Below are positions 16,133-26,880 of a stretch of DNA of 64,000 bases, in pieces. This DNA comes from Humidesulfovibrio sp964502805. GTDB lineage: Bacteria > Desulfobacterota > Desulfovibrionia > Desulfovibrionales > Desulfovibrionaceae. The position numbers and the translations under genes are program-made. The stretch is taken from the NCBI GenBank assembly GCA_964502805.1, contig CAZCYB010000003.1:1-64000 (forward strand), read 5' to 3'. The notes beneath the pieces were generated by a model. The model saw only the letters and a list, made by a program, of their open reading frames with translations. It did no database searches and was not told where the DNA came from. Each line of letters starts with the position of its first letter. Positions within the stretch are counted from its first letter, which is position 1.

Positions 16133-17350
16133 ATGTTCATGGCCTCCGACTCCCCCCAGGGCTCCGGCCCGGAGGACCCCAAGGGCCCCAAGGGCGCGAA
16201 GCGGCCCTGGTACGCCACCACGCTGGGCGCCCTGGGCATCGCCCTGGGCGTGGCCGCCCTGGTGGTGCTGGTGCTCTCCCTGGTGCTCATCGAGAAGCAG
16301 CCCCCGCGAGAGGCTGCCCCCGCGCCCTACGAGGAATACGTCAGCGAGGCCTTCGAAAAGCGCGCCCGGGCCATCGACGCCGCCCTGCTCGAGGTGCTGC
16401 GCGCCCAGAAGCCGGAACTGACCCGCCTCAAGGTTGACGCCGTGGAGTACCGCCGCGTCGAGGGCCAGGACTTCCATTTCCAGACCATCGCCCTGCCCGT
16501 CTCTCCGGCGGAGTCCCAGAAGCTTTTCGACGCCCTGGGCCGCGCCCTGGCCGACCGCGTGCCCGGGGCGCGCCTGGTGGACGGCACCAGGGGCGAATGG
16601 AGCGTGTCCCTGGGGGCCATCCCCACGCACCGGCTGCTGCTGGCGCTCGAGAAGCCCGCGGTGGCCGAGAAGCCGCGCAAACCCGGTTCCGGCAGGCTGG
16701 CCATCGTCATCGACGACATGGGCGAGGACGCGCACTTCGCCCAGGGCCTGGCCAAGCTCGGCGTGCCGGCCGCCTTCTCCATCTGGCCGGACAGCGGCAA
16801 CCGCGAGGCCGTGCTCAAGATCGCCAAGGCCAGCGGCAACGTGGTCCTGGTGCACCTGCCCATGCAGCCAAAGGGCTACCCCGGGGTGAACCCCGGCAAG
16901 CACCCCCTGCTCACGACCATGAGCGCCGACCAGATCCGCGAGACCCTGGCCCGGGCCCTGGGCCGCGTTCCCGGCGCCGTCGGCGTCAACAACCACATGG
17001 GCAGCCAGTTCACGGAGTTCCCCACGGGCATGAAGGTGGTGCTTTCCGCCCTGGGCGAGCGCGGCCTGCTCTTCCTGGACAGCAAGACCACCCCGGAGTC
17101 CGCCGCGCCGCAGGAGGCCAGGAAGCTCGGCCTGAAGATCCTCCAGCGCGACGTGTTCCTGGACAACGAGCAGAGCGTGGCGGCAATTCTGGCCCAGTTG
17201 CGCAAGGCCGAGGACGTGGCCCGCTCCAAGGGCCAGGCCATCGCCATAGGCCATCCGCACCCGGAGACCCTCCAGGCCCTGCAGCAGTGGCTCAAGGCCA
17301 AGGACGGCTCCGTCACCGTCGTCCCCTTGACATCACTGACAAAACACTAG
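16133..17350 (+). CDS. yibQ: Divergent polysaccharide deacetylase family protein (YibQ)
   Basis: This 405-residue protein has one N-terminal membrane anchor (about residues 28-53) and a C-terminal NodB-like barrel beginning LAIVIDDMGED. Later motifs include LVHLPMQPKG, GVNNHMGSQFTE and IAIGHPHPETL. This is the YibQ/DUF610 family, usually linked to envC and ctpA; its biochemical role is poorly known. A second ATG (third codon) is an equally possible start. The gene ends the cell-wall operon. Confidence 0.88.
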   Translation: MFMASDSPQGSGPEDPKGPKGAKRPWYATTLGALGIALGVAALVVLVLSLVLIEKQPPREAAPAPYEEYVSEAFEKRARAIDAALLEVLRAQKPELTRLKVDAVEYRRVEGQDFHFQTIALPVSPAESQKLFDALGRALADRVPGARLVDGTRGEWSVSLGAIPTHRLLLALEKPAVAEKPRKPGSGRLAIVIDDMGEDAHFAQGLAKLGVPAAFSIWPDSGNREAVLKIAKASGNVVLVHLPMQPKGYPGVNPGKHPLLTTMSADQIRETLARALGRVPGAVGVNNHMGSQFTEFPTGMKVVLSALGERGLLFLDSKTTPESAAPQEARKLGLKILQRDVFLDNEQSVAAILAQLRKAEDVARSKGQAIAIGHPHPETLQALQQWLKAKDGSVTVVPLTSLTKH

Positions 17351-17440
17351 CGCTTTCCGCGCCCGCGCACCTTGCCAAACCCCGTTGTTTGGCGGTACCA
17401 ATTTGAGCGGGAACCCCGCCGGGCTAAAGCCATAGCCGTT

Positions 17441-17458
17441 TCGGTCCGATTCTTGCTT
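17441..17458 (+). promoter_or_regulatory. Sigma-54-type promoter of fliM
   Basis: TCGGTCCG-ATTC-TTGCTT places the invariant GG at 17443-17444 and GC at 17455-17456, with exactly 10 nt between them, as RpoN holoenzyme requires. It lies 65 bp before the fliM ATG. Sigma-54 control of flagellar genes is common in Desulfovibrio relatives, and rpoN itself is in this window. No enhancer site was identified. Confidence 0.65.
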
Positions 17459-17521
17459 TAATCAGGCGATGACAGGAGACGGCGGGCGCACCCGTCCACA
17501 CTTTTCGCGAGGGACGCGTTC

Positions 17522-18499
17522 ATGAGCAAGATTCTTGAGCAGGATGAAGTCGATGCGTTGTTGCGCGGCCTTTCCGGCGGCGAGGTGGAGACCACCCCCG
17601 ACCTGCCCGAGGACGACTCCGGCATAGTCCCCTTCGACCTGACCAACCAGGACCGCATCATCCGGGGCCGCATGCCGGTCCTGGAGATCGTCAATGACCG
17701 CTTCGCCCGGCTGTGCACCAACGCCCTGGCCAACACCATGCGCAAGCGCGTGGACATCAACCCCATCTCCATCGACATGAGCAAGTTCGGCGACTTCATG
17801 CGCTCCTTGCCCGTGCCCACGTCCATTTCCATCTTCAAGCTGGAGCCCCTGCGCGGCAACGCGCTCCTGGTGGTGGACTCGCGCCTGGTGTTCGCCCTGG
17901 TGGAGAACTTCTTCGGCGGCGCGGGCAGCCAGCCCAAGGTGGAAGGCCGCGACTTCACGCCCATCGAGCAGGCCATCGTGGACAAGGTGGTCAAGATCGC
18001 CCTTTCCAACATGGAAGAGAGCTGGAAGCCGGTGCACGAGGTGCACATCGAGGTGGTGCGCTCCGAGGTCAACCCGCAGTTCGCGGCCATCGTGCCCCCC
18101 AGCGACGTGGTCATCGTGGTCACCTTCGAGGTGGAGCTCGAGAACGCCATCGGCTCGCTCATCTGCTGCCTGCCCTACGCCACCATGGAGCCCATCCGCT
18201 CCAAGCTGCACGCCTCCTTCCAGTCCGAGCGCCTGGAGGTGGACCACGTCTGGATCAGCCGCTTCAAGGAGCGCCTGCTGGAGACCCCGGTGGAATTCCT
18301 GGTGCGTCTGGGCCGCACGCGCATCACCGGTCGCCAGTTGCTCAACCTCGAGGTGGGCGACATCCTCATGCTCGACACCGACGCCGAGGCCCTTCTGGAG
18401 GTCGAGATCGAGGGTGTGCGCAAGTTCTACGGCGTGCCCGGCAGGGTCAAGGGCAACAAGAGCTTCAAGGTCATCAAGGACGAGCAGCTCCATTTCTAG
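17522..18499 (+). CDS. fliM: Flagellar motor switch protein FliM
   Basis: This 325-residue C-ring protein controls the direction of flagellar rotation. The N-terminal peptide ILEQDEVDALLRGL binds CheY-P, the middle CheC-like domain includes ISIFKLEPLRGNALLVVD and FFGG, and the C-terminal SpoA domain (about 240-320) binds FliN. It is monocistronic here, with a sigma-54-type promoter before it and an intrinsic terminator after it; fliN is not in the window. SD GGGACG precedes the ATG. Confidence 0.96.
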   Translation: MSKILEQDEVDALLRGLSGGEVETTPDLPEDDSGIVPFDLTNQDRIIRGRMPVLEIVNDRFARLCTNALANTMRKRVDINPISIDMSKFGDFMRSLPVPTSISIFKLEPLRGNALLVVDSRLVFALVENFFGGAGSQPKVEGRDFTPIEQAIVDKVVKIALSNMEESWKPVHEVHIEVVRSEVNPQFAAIVPPSDVVIVVTFEVELENAIGSLICCLPYATMEPIRSKLHASFQSERLEVDHVWISRFKERLLETPVEFLVRLGRTRITGRQLLNLEVGDILMLDTDAEALLEVEIEGVRKFYGVPGRVKGNKSFKVIKDEQLHF

Positions 18500-18525
18500 C
18501 CAGTCCGCGCCACACGAGCATTTCC

Positions 18526-18552
18526 GGGCCGCCCTGCGCGGCCCTTCTTTTT
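18526..18552 (+). terminator. Intrinsic terminator after fliM
   Basis: GGGCCGC (18526-18532) and GCGGCCC (18538-18544) form a 7-bp stem with a 5-nt loop, followed by TTCTTTTT. It ends the fliM transcript and separates it from ndk. Confidence 0.85.
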
Positions 18553-18661
18553 CATGGGCCTTGACTTCGGCACGCTTTCGGGTGCATTTCCCCAGCACCA
18601 GAAATCAAGCGGCCGCCCCTTGCGCCGCTTCGACACACCATTCCCTCGGAGGACCACAGCA

Positions 18662-19084
18662 ATGACCATTGAACGCACCTTCTCCATCGTCAAGCCCGAC
18701 GCCGTCGCCGCCAAGCAGACCGGGGCCATCATCCAGATGATCCTGGACGCCGGCCTCACCGTGAAGGGCATGAAGATGATCCAGCTCACCCGCGCCCAGG
18801 CCGAAGGCTTCTACGCCGTGCACAGCGCCCGGCCCTTCTTCAAGGACCTGGTGGAGTACATGATCTCCGGCCCCGTCGTGGTGTCCTGCCTGGAGGGCGA
18901 GAACGCCATCGCCAAGTACCGCGACCTCATGGGCGCCACCGACCCGGCCAAGGCCGCCCCGGGCACCATCCGCGCCAAGTTCGGCAAGAGCATCGAGGCC
19001 AACGCCTGCCACGGCTCCGACGGCCCGGACACCGCCAAGGTGGAAGTCTCCTACTTCTTCAGCAATCTGGAACTGGTTGGGTAG
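18662..19084 (+). CDS. ndk: Nucleoside diphosphate kinase
   Basis: This 140-residue enzyme balances nucleoside triphosphates by a phosphohistidine ping-pong mechanism. It begins with ERTFSIVKPDAV, and the active histidine is in NACHGSD near residue 119. TCGGAGGA lies upstream of ATG 18662. TTGACT at 18560 is a possible -35 with no clear -10. proC starts 4 bp after the stop, so the two form a unit. Confidence 0.97.
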   Translation: MTIERTFSIVKPDAVAAKQTGAIIQMILDAGLTVKGMKMIQLTRAQAEGFYAVHSARPFFKDLVEYMISGPVVVSCLEGENAIAKYRDLMGATDPAKAAPGTIRAKFGKSIEANACHGSDGPDTAKVEVSYFFSNLELVG

Positions 19085-19088
19085 CGAC

Positions 19089-19883
19089 ATGAAGAACAGC
19101 GTCGGCTTCATCGGCGTGGGGAACATGGGCACGGCCATCATCAAGGGCCTTGCCGCGCAGAAGCTCTCTGTCCACGGCTGCGACCTGGACAAGGCCAAGC
19201 TCAAGTCCCTGGCCAAGGAGGTCGGCCTGAAGCCAGAAGCCACGCCCACGGACGTGGTGAAGGCCTGCCGCTACGTCATCCTGGCTGTGAAACCCCAGCA
19301 CCTGCCCTCGGTGCTGGAGGAGATCGCCCCGGCGCTGACCAAGAAGCACTGCCTGCTGTCCATCGCCGCGGGCGTCACCCAGGAGAGGCTGAAGAAGCTC
19401 TCCAAGGGCCGCTGCCCGGTGGTACGCATCATGCCCAACACCCCGGCCCTGGTGGGCGCGGGCGTGTTCGCCCTGTGCTTCGACGACCCCACCCTGGACG
19501 AAGAGCGCAAAAGCTTCGTGCGGGCCATGCACCAGCCCCTGGGCCAGGTGCACGAGCTGCCGGAGAAGCTCTTCGACGCCTTCACCAGCGTGGCGGGCTG
19601 TGGCCCGGCCTACGTGTTCTACTTCATGGACGCGGTGGTGGAGGCAGGGGTGAACCTGGGACTCACCCGGGCCCAGAGCACGCAGATCGTCAAGGCGCTG
19701 TTCGCTGGCTCCGCGAAACTCGCGGCCGAAAGCGACCTGCACCTGGCCGAGTTGCGCGAGATGGTCACCTCCCCGGCCGGGAGCACCATCCGGGCCATTA
19801 TCCACATGGACCGCATGGCCGTGCGCGGCAACATCGTGGACGCGGTGAACGAGGCCAACGAGCGCAATATCGAACTGGGCTAG
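19089..19883 (+). CDS. proC: Pyrroline-5-carboxylate reductase
   Basis: This 264-residue enzyme is the last step of proline synthesis, reducing pyrroline-5-carboxylate with NAD(P)H. It has the Rossmann motif GFIGVGNMGTAIIKGL at the N-terminus, AVKPQHLPSVL, VRIMPNTPALVGAG, and the C-terminal dimerisation signature SPAGSTIRAI. The ATG at 19089 avoids overlap with ndk. A strong terminator follows. Confidence 0.96.
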   Translation: MKNSVGFIGVGNMGTAIIKGLAAQKLSVHGCDLDKAKLKSLAKEVGLKPEATPTDVVKACRYVILAVKPQHLPSVLEEIAPALTKKHCLLSIAAGVTQERLKKLSKGRCPVVRIMPNTPALVGAGVFALCFDDPTLDEERKSFVRAMHQPLGQVHELPEKLFDAFTSVAGCGPAYVFYFMDAVVEAGVNLGLTRAQSTQIVKALFAGSAKLAAESDLHLAELREMVTSPAGSTIRAIIHMDRMAVRGNIVDAVNEANERNIELG

Positions 19884-19906
19884 CGCCCTCGAAAGACCAA
19901 AAGGAA

Positions 19907-19937
19907 GGCCGCCTGGAGTGATCCGGGCGGCCTTTTT
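19907..19937 (+). terminator. Intrinsic terminator after proC
   Basis: GGCCGCC (19907-19913) pairs with GGCGGCC (19926-19932) and is followed by TTTTT (19933-19937). It separates the plus-strand ndk-proC unit from the convergent cobD gene. Confidence 0.9.
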
Positions 19938-19962
19938 CGTTGCCTCGCGCCGTGGTGGACGG

Positions 19963-20925
19963 CTAGGCCTGGGCGTACAGCAGCCCCAGGGCCACCCGCG
20001 TCGCCTGCAGGGCAAAAAGACCCAGGAAGGCAGCAAACACCGACAGTCTAAATAATTTCTTGAGTTTCTCTACACTCCATTCCTGGCCCTCGGGCCCCAG
20101 AATGGGCTTCCATTTGGCCTGGCCGAAGTACACCGCCGGGCCGCCCATGCCCCCCTGGCAGAGCCAGGCGCACGCGGCCATGGGCCAACCGGCGTTGGGG
20201 CTCTCCATCTTGCGGGCATCGGCGTGGAGGCTGGCCAGGGCCTCGCGCCAGGGCATGCCCAGAAGCGCGCCCGAGGCGACGAGGAACAGCGCCGTGAGCC
20301 GGGCCGGTAGCCAGGCCAGCAGGTCGTCGGCCCTGGCCGCTGCCCAGCCCAGGTGCCGAAAGCGCTCGGTCTTGTAGCCCCACATGGAGTCCATGGTGGA
20401 CACGGCCTTGTAGGCCCACATCAGCGCCGGGCCGCCAAGGATCAGGTAGAACAGGGGCGCGAAGAACCCGTCGTTCAGGTTCTCGCTCACGGTCTCGGCC
20501 AGGGTGCGGCGCAGCTCGGGGGCGTCCATGTGCGCGGTCTCGCGGCTCACCAGCATGGCCACGGCCTGCCTGGCCTCGTCCAGCCTGCCCTCCTCGATGA
20601 GGTCCATGGCGTCGCGGCCCTCGTCCTGGAGCTGGCCCAGGGCCAGCCCGGCATAGGCGAAGTAGGCGCCGATGACCATCCCTGCCAGATGGAGGCCGCT
20701 GAGCAGGTGGACGACAAGCGCGCTTGATCCCGCCACCAGCAGCACGCAGATGAGCCCGGCCAGGCGCAGGTCCAGGCTCCAGGCCCGGGCGCGCGGCTCC
20801 AGCCAGTCCAGCAGCCGCCCGATGCCCCGCACCGGGTGCGGCAGCCTGTGCGGATCGCCCAGGAACAGGTCCAGCACCGTGGCCAGCACGGGCAGGCTGA
20901 ACACCGTCCACATCAGGATCTTCAT
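19963..20925 (-). CDS. cbiB: Adenosylcobinamide-phosphate synthase (CbiB/CobD)
   Basis: This 320-residue integral membrane enzyme joins aminopropanol phosphate (or a related linker) to adenosylcobyric acid in cobalamin synthesis. It has LDLFLGDPHRLPHPVRGIG at the N-terminus, several membrane helices, the SRETAHMDAPELRRTLAETVSEN region split across the expected conserved loop, and SPNAGWPMAACA. No other cobalamin gene is nearby. The C-terminal part encoded at about 20043-20092 is AT-rich compared with the rest. It lies downstream of rpoD, behind the rpoD terminator. Confidence 0.93.
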   Translation of the reverse strand: MKILMWTVFSLPVLATVLDLFLGDPHRLPHPVRGIGRLLDWLEPRARAWSLDLRLAGLICVLLVAGSSALVVHLLSGLHLAGMVIGAYFAYAGLALGQLQDEGRDAMDLIEEGRLDEARQAVAMLVSRETAHMDAPELRRTLAETVSENLNDGFFAPLFYLILGGPALMWAYKAVSTMDSMWGYKTERFRHLGWAAARADDLLAWLPARLTALFLVASGALLGMPWREALASLHADARKMESPNAGWPMAACAWLCQGGMGGPAVYFGQAKWKPILGPEGQEWSVEKLKKLFRLSVFAAFLGLFALQATRVALGLLYAQA

Positions 20926-20944
20926 GTCCCGACCTCCAGAAACG

Positions 20945-20979
20945 AAAAAGGCGGGAACGGCCCGAAGCCGCCCCCGCCT
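20945..20979 (-). terminator. Intrinsic terminator of rpoD
   Basis: On the minus strand AGGCGGG (20979-20973) pairs with CCCGCCT (20955-20949) around an inner GC-rich hairpin with a UUCG-type loop, and a run of T follows at 20949-20945. It ends the rpsU-rpoD operon ahead of cbiB. Confidence 0.85.
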
Positions 20980-20997
20980 GGAATGCAGTGGCGAGGC

Positions 20998-22754
<1,757 letters not shown>

Positions 22755-22758
<4 letters not shown>

Positions 22759-24542
22759 TCTTCCTCCCTCTTGGGGGCACTCAGTGCCGTCAGCTCCGCC
22801 AAATGCCGCAAAAGCGCCTCGCGGTCGCCCTTCTCATCGGCCAACCGCACGGCTTCCTTGAGCCGCTCGCGCTCTTTTCGCACTATGCTTTCGCGGATGC
22901 GGGCGCACACATGCTCCCACTCCCGCGCAAGTTCCTCGCCTTCAAGCCGATGCGCAGTGGTGCGCGTCTTCACGTAAAAGATCTTCTCGTCGTCATCCAG
23001 GCCGGGCAGCATGTTCTGCCCGCCCGTGGCCGCCATCTTGTCCCACAGGGCGCGGGCCCAGTCGGTCAGAAGCAGCGCCTCGAAGCCCCTGCGCGCCAGC
23101 TCCGGAACATACTCCGGATACAGCACCGGGAAGGCCAGAAACGCCCGGTCGTTCTTCTCGTCGCTGCCCACGGCCATGCCGGCCCGGCCACGGGGCCGTG
23201 CGGTCTGACCTGTCGACTGGCCCGAAGGCTGGCCATCCGCGTACTGCGTCGGCTGCGGCGAGGCAAAGCCCTGGTCTCGCTGCCCAGCGCCGGAAAACCG
23301 GCGCAGGTCCGCTTCGGCCAGGCCCAGCCCCTCGGCCAGGCGCGGCAGGAAGTAGCTGCGCAGGGCCGGAGCGGTGAGCCCGGACAGGAAGCCCTGGGCC
23401 CAGCCCACCACGTCGCGCGGGGCGAACTGCTCCCGCACGGTGTCCAGGCTGTAGTCCAGGCCGTCTGCGGCCTCGTTCAGGCAGGCCTCCAGGCCCTCCC
23501 TGCCCTGCTTCTGCAGCAGGCTGTCCACGTCCTCGCCCTCGGGCATCAGCACCACGCGGCAGGAGAGCCCCTGCTTGAGGATCATCTCCGAACTGCGCAG
23601 CGCCGCCTTGCGGCCCGCCGTGTCTCCGTCAAAGATCAAGTCGATGCGCGAACAGAACCCAGCCAGGCGCTTCACCTGGTCCTGGGTCAGCGCCGTGCCG
23701 AGCACGCCGCAGGAATCCGCGTAGCCGAACTGGTGCAGGGTGAGCACGTCCATGTAGCCTTCCGTCAATATCGCGCGCTTGGTTCGCGTCATGGCCTGAC
23801 GGGCCTGATGGAGGCCGTAGAGGTGCTCGCCCTTCTTGTACAGCGGTGTGTCGCTGCTGTTCAGATACTTGGGTTCTCCCTCTGTAATTATTCTTCCGCC
23901 AAAGGCAATAACCTGACCCGATAAATTTTGTATGGGAAAGATTAATCTTCCCCGAAATCGGTCATAGATATTCCCTTTCTCGTTTTTCGACAAGAGCCCG
24001 GCCATGGCTCCCTGCTCCGGGGTGAACCCCTTGCCCTTGAGGTGGTTCTCCAGGCCGTGCCAGTCCTCCGGGCTCACGCCCAGGCCGAAGCGCTCGGCGA
24101 TTTCCGCGCTGGCGCCGCGGCGCTTCAGGTAGGCCCGGGCCCCGTCGCCCCCGGCCAGGGAAAGGTTGCGCCGGAAATAGTCCTGGGCCACGGTGTGCAT
24201 GTCCAGGCAGAGCTTCTTCAGCTTCTGGCGCTCGTCGGCCTCGGGGTCGTGGCGGAAGCTCTTGAGCTCCACCCCGGCCTCCTGGGCCAACTGCTCCAGT
24301 GCATCGCGGAACTCCAGCCCGTTGACCTTCATGTAGAAGTCGATGACATCGCCCGAGGCCTGGCAGCCGAAGCAGTAGTAGAAGCCCTCGGACTCGTTGA
24401 CGCTGAAGGACCCGGTCTTTTCCTGGTGGAAGGGGCACAGGCCCATCCAGCGGCCGGAAACAGGCCGCAGCGCGACGTAGCGGCGCACGATCTCGGCGAT
24501 GTTGAGCCGCTGCTTCACGGCCAGGATGGCCTGGTTGTCCAT
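22755..24542 (-). CDS. dnaG: DNA primase
   Basis: This 595-residue primase synthesises RNA primers at the replication fork. The CHC2 zinc finger uses Cys36, His39, Cys57 and Cys60 (CPFHQEKTGSF, YYCFGCQ). The TOPRIM domain shows ILTEGYMDVL and IFDGDTAGRKA. The C-terminal helicase-binding region is diverged, with a Gln/Pro/Gly linker near 430-460. The stretch encoded at about 23860-24000 (NEKGNIYDRFRGRLIFPIQ and after) is strikingly AT-rich for this genome though the protein is conserved. It lies between mutS2 and rpoD. Confidence 0.97.
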
Positions 24543-24561
24543 GGTGCCCCCGCCCGAAGGG

Positions 24562-26865
24562 TTACTTCAGCGTCACTTCGGTCATGCCGTCGCCGCCGCG
24601 GTCCTCGTTGGCCAGCGCAAAGCTCGCCACCGCCGGGGACCGCTTTAATACCGCATGGATCTCCTTGCGCAAGGCCCCGGTGCCGCGCCCGTGGATGACC
24701 TCCACGCTGCCAGCTCCGCGCAGCAGGGCCGCGTCCAGAAACTGCTCCAACTCGGCCACGGCCTCGTCAGCCCGGCGGCCGCGCAGGTCCAGGGTCAGGG
24801 AGTAGCCCAGGTCGTTCGCCGCAACCTGGCGCACGGGAGCGGGCTTCTTCTGCTGCCCTCCTCCCACCTCGGAGAGCTCGGCAAGGGCCACCCACATGGC
24901 CACGCCGTCAAAGTCCACCTTGACCTGCCTGCGGCGCTCGTCCTTTTCCACCACGCTGCCGGTCTTGTTCCAGGCGCGGTAGGCCAGGCGCTGGCCGGGC
25001 CTGATGTCGGAAAATTCTAGCGAGGCCGCCTGCTCCTGGGGCTCCCCGCCCCCGGCGGGCTCCAGTCTCTCGCGCACCTCCGAGAGCTTCTTCAGGGCCT
25101 GCTTGCGGCCCAGGCGCTCGGACTTCCAGTCGCGCAACACGCCCTGGGCCAACTCGCGCACCTCGGCCAGCACCTTGACGCGCTCCTTCTCGTAACGGGC
25201 CTCCAGCGAGTCGCGCTTCTTGCGCAGAGCCTTGCGCTCCTCGTCCAGGGCGTCGTTCTCCTGCTCGCGGCGCACGGCCAGGGCGTTCAGCCTGTCCAGC
25301 ACGGCGCTGGTGTCCGAGCCGTCGAGCAGCAGGTACTGCTGGGCCTTGGTGAGCACCGAGCCCGGCAGGCCGTGCTCCCGGGCCACGTCCAGGGCGATGC
25401 TGGCGCCAACCTGGTCGTAGGCCAGGCGGTACAGCGGCTTCTTGGTGGCCGGGTCGAAAAGCACGCTGGCGGCGCGGACCTTGTCCGTGGCCAGGGCGTA
25501 GGCCTTCAGCGCCGGGAAGTGCGTGGCCGCGAACGCCGTGGCCCCGCGCTCCAGCAGGCCGTCGATGACCGCCTGGGCCAGCGCCGCGCCCTGGGTGGGG
25601 TCCGTGCCCGCGCCGAACTCGTCGAGCAGGAACAGGGTGTCCGGGCCCACGCGGGCCCAGACGCGGGAGAAATACTGGATCTGCGCCGTGAAGGTGCTGA
25701 CGTGCTCCTCAAGGCTCTGCTCGTCCCCCAGGATGACGAAGATGTCCGTCCACAGCGGCAGGCTGCTGCCCTCGGCCACGGGCACGGGCAGGCCGGAGAA
25801 GGCCATGAGCGCGACCAGGCCCACGGTCTTGAGGCACACGGTCTTGCCGCCTGCGTTGCCGCCGGAGACGATGAGCGCCCTCTGCCCCTCCTGGAGCTTG
25901 ATGTCCAGGGGCTGGGTGGCGGGCTCGTGCAGGGCCAGCAGCGGGTGGCGGGCCTTGATGAGCCGCGCCGGGAGACCGGGTCCGATGTCCAGGGCGCGGC
26001 CGCCGCTGGCCTCGCCCAGCCGGGCGCTGGCCACGAGCAGGTCCAGTTCGACGAGGCTTTCGTAGCAGCCCGCGATGCCGTCCCGCTCCTGCCGGATGAG
26101 CCCGGTGAGGTATTCCAGGACCTTGCGCTCCTCGGCGCGCTCCTCCTGCTTCAGTTCCTGCAGGGTGTTGTTGATCTCCACCAGGAACATGGGCTCGAAG
26201 TAGCAGGTCTCCCCGGTCTGGGAGTAGTCGTGGATGATGCCGGGGAAGCGGTTCTTGAAGTTCACCTTGAGAGGCAGCACGTAGCGGTCCGAGGACACGG
26301 TGATGAAGTCGTCCTGGAGGTACTGGGCCACGTTCTCGGCCAGGACGAAGTCCTTCACGCGCTTGGTGCACTTCTGGTGGATCTGGCGGATCTCCTGGCG
26401 CACGGAGAACAGGCCCGGCGAGGCCTCGTCCTTGAGGCTGCCGTCCTGGTCCACGCAGCGGCGCAGGGCGCCCCAGGTGGCCTGGGGCCAGGGCGCGCCC
26501 AGGATGGCCTGGCGCAAAAGCTCCCAGCCGCGCGGGGTGAAGGGCTCGAAAAGCTCACGGGCGGCCCGGGCCTGGTCCAGGATGACGCGCAGGGCGAACA
26601 GCGCGTCCAGGTCCAGGTGGCGGTGCGGGATGTCCAGCACGGGAAAGATGGCCGAGAGGTCGGGGAAGGGGCGCAGGCCGAACTCGGATTCGCGCAGCCA
26701 GCGCTGGGCCTGGTCCAAAAGCTCCAGGCGGCGGCGCGCCTCGGCGGCGTCGCTGAGCGGGCGCAGGGCCAGGCAGGCCTCGGCCCCGGGCTCGGAGACG
26801 GCAAATCCCGAAAGCTCCTTGAGGACTTTCGGGAACTCCAGCAGATGCAGGGTTCTGGGTTCCAT
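24562..26865 (-). CDS. mutS2: MutS2-family ATPase with C-terminal Smr domain
   Basis: This 767-residue protein has a MutS core without the mismatch-recognition domain. The P-loop reads GGNAGGKTV instead of the common GPNTGGKT; Walker B is LFLLDEFGAGTDP, with ATHFPALKAYA after it. A long coiled-coil clamp and KOW-like region follow, then an Smr domain from about residue 690 (LDLRGRRADEAV, HGRGTGALR). MutS2 is linked to suppressing recombination and to rescuing collided ribosomes. The ribosomal and initiation genes of this operon fit the second role. Confidence 0.93.
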   Translation of the reverse strand: MEPRTLHLLEFPKVLKELSGFAVSEPGAEACLALRPLSDAAEARRRLELLDQAQRWLRESEFGLRPFPDLSAIFPVLDIPHRHLDLDALFALRVILDQARAARELFEPFTPRGWELLRQAILGAPWPQATWGALRRCVDQDGSLKDEASPGLFSVRQEIRQIHQKCTKRVKDFVLAENVAQYLQDDFITVSSDRYVLPLKVNFKNRFPGIIHDYSQTGETCYFEPMFLVEINNTLQELKQEERAEERKVLEYLTGLIRQERDGIAGCYESLVELDLLVASARLGEASGGRALDIGPGLPARLIKARHPLLALHEPATQPLDIKLQEGQRALIVSGGNAGGKTVCLKTVGLVALMAFSGLPVPVAEGSSLPLWTDIFVILGDEQSLEEHVSTFTAQIQYFSRVWARVGPDTLFLLDEFGAGTDPTQGAALAQAVIDGLLERGATAFAATHFPALKAYALATDKVRAASVLFDPATKKPLYRLAYDQVGASIALDVAREHGLPGSVLTKAQQYLLLDGSDTSAVLDRLNALAVRREQENDALDEERKALRKKRDSLEARYEKERVKVLAEVRELAQGVLRDWKSERLGRKQALKKLSEVRERLEPAGGGEPQEQAASLEFSDIRPGQRLAYRAWNKTGSVVEKDERRRQVKVDFDGVAMWVALAELSEVGGGQQKKPAPVRQVAANDLGYSLTLDLRGRRADEAVAELEQFLDAALLRGAGSVEVIHGRGTGALRKEIHAVLKRSPAVASFALANEDRGGDGMTEVTLK

Positions 26866-26880
26866 GAGGCGGGGCGGGAG

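Noticed and set aside
14744..17260. An 838-codon minus-strand open frame opposite envC-ctpA-yibQ
   Set aside because: It mirrors three well-supported genes and has the low-complexity composition of a shadow frame.
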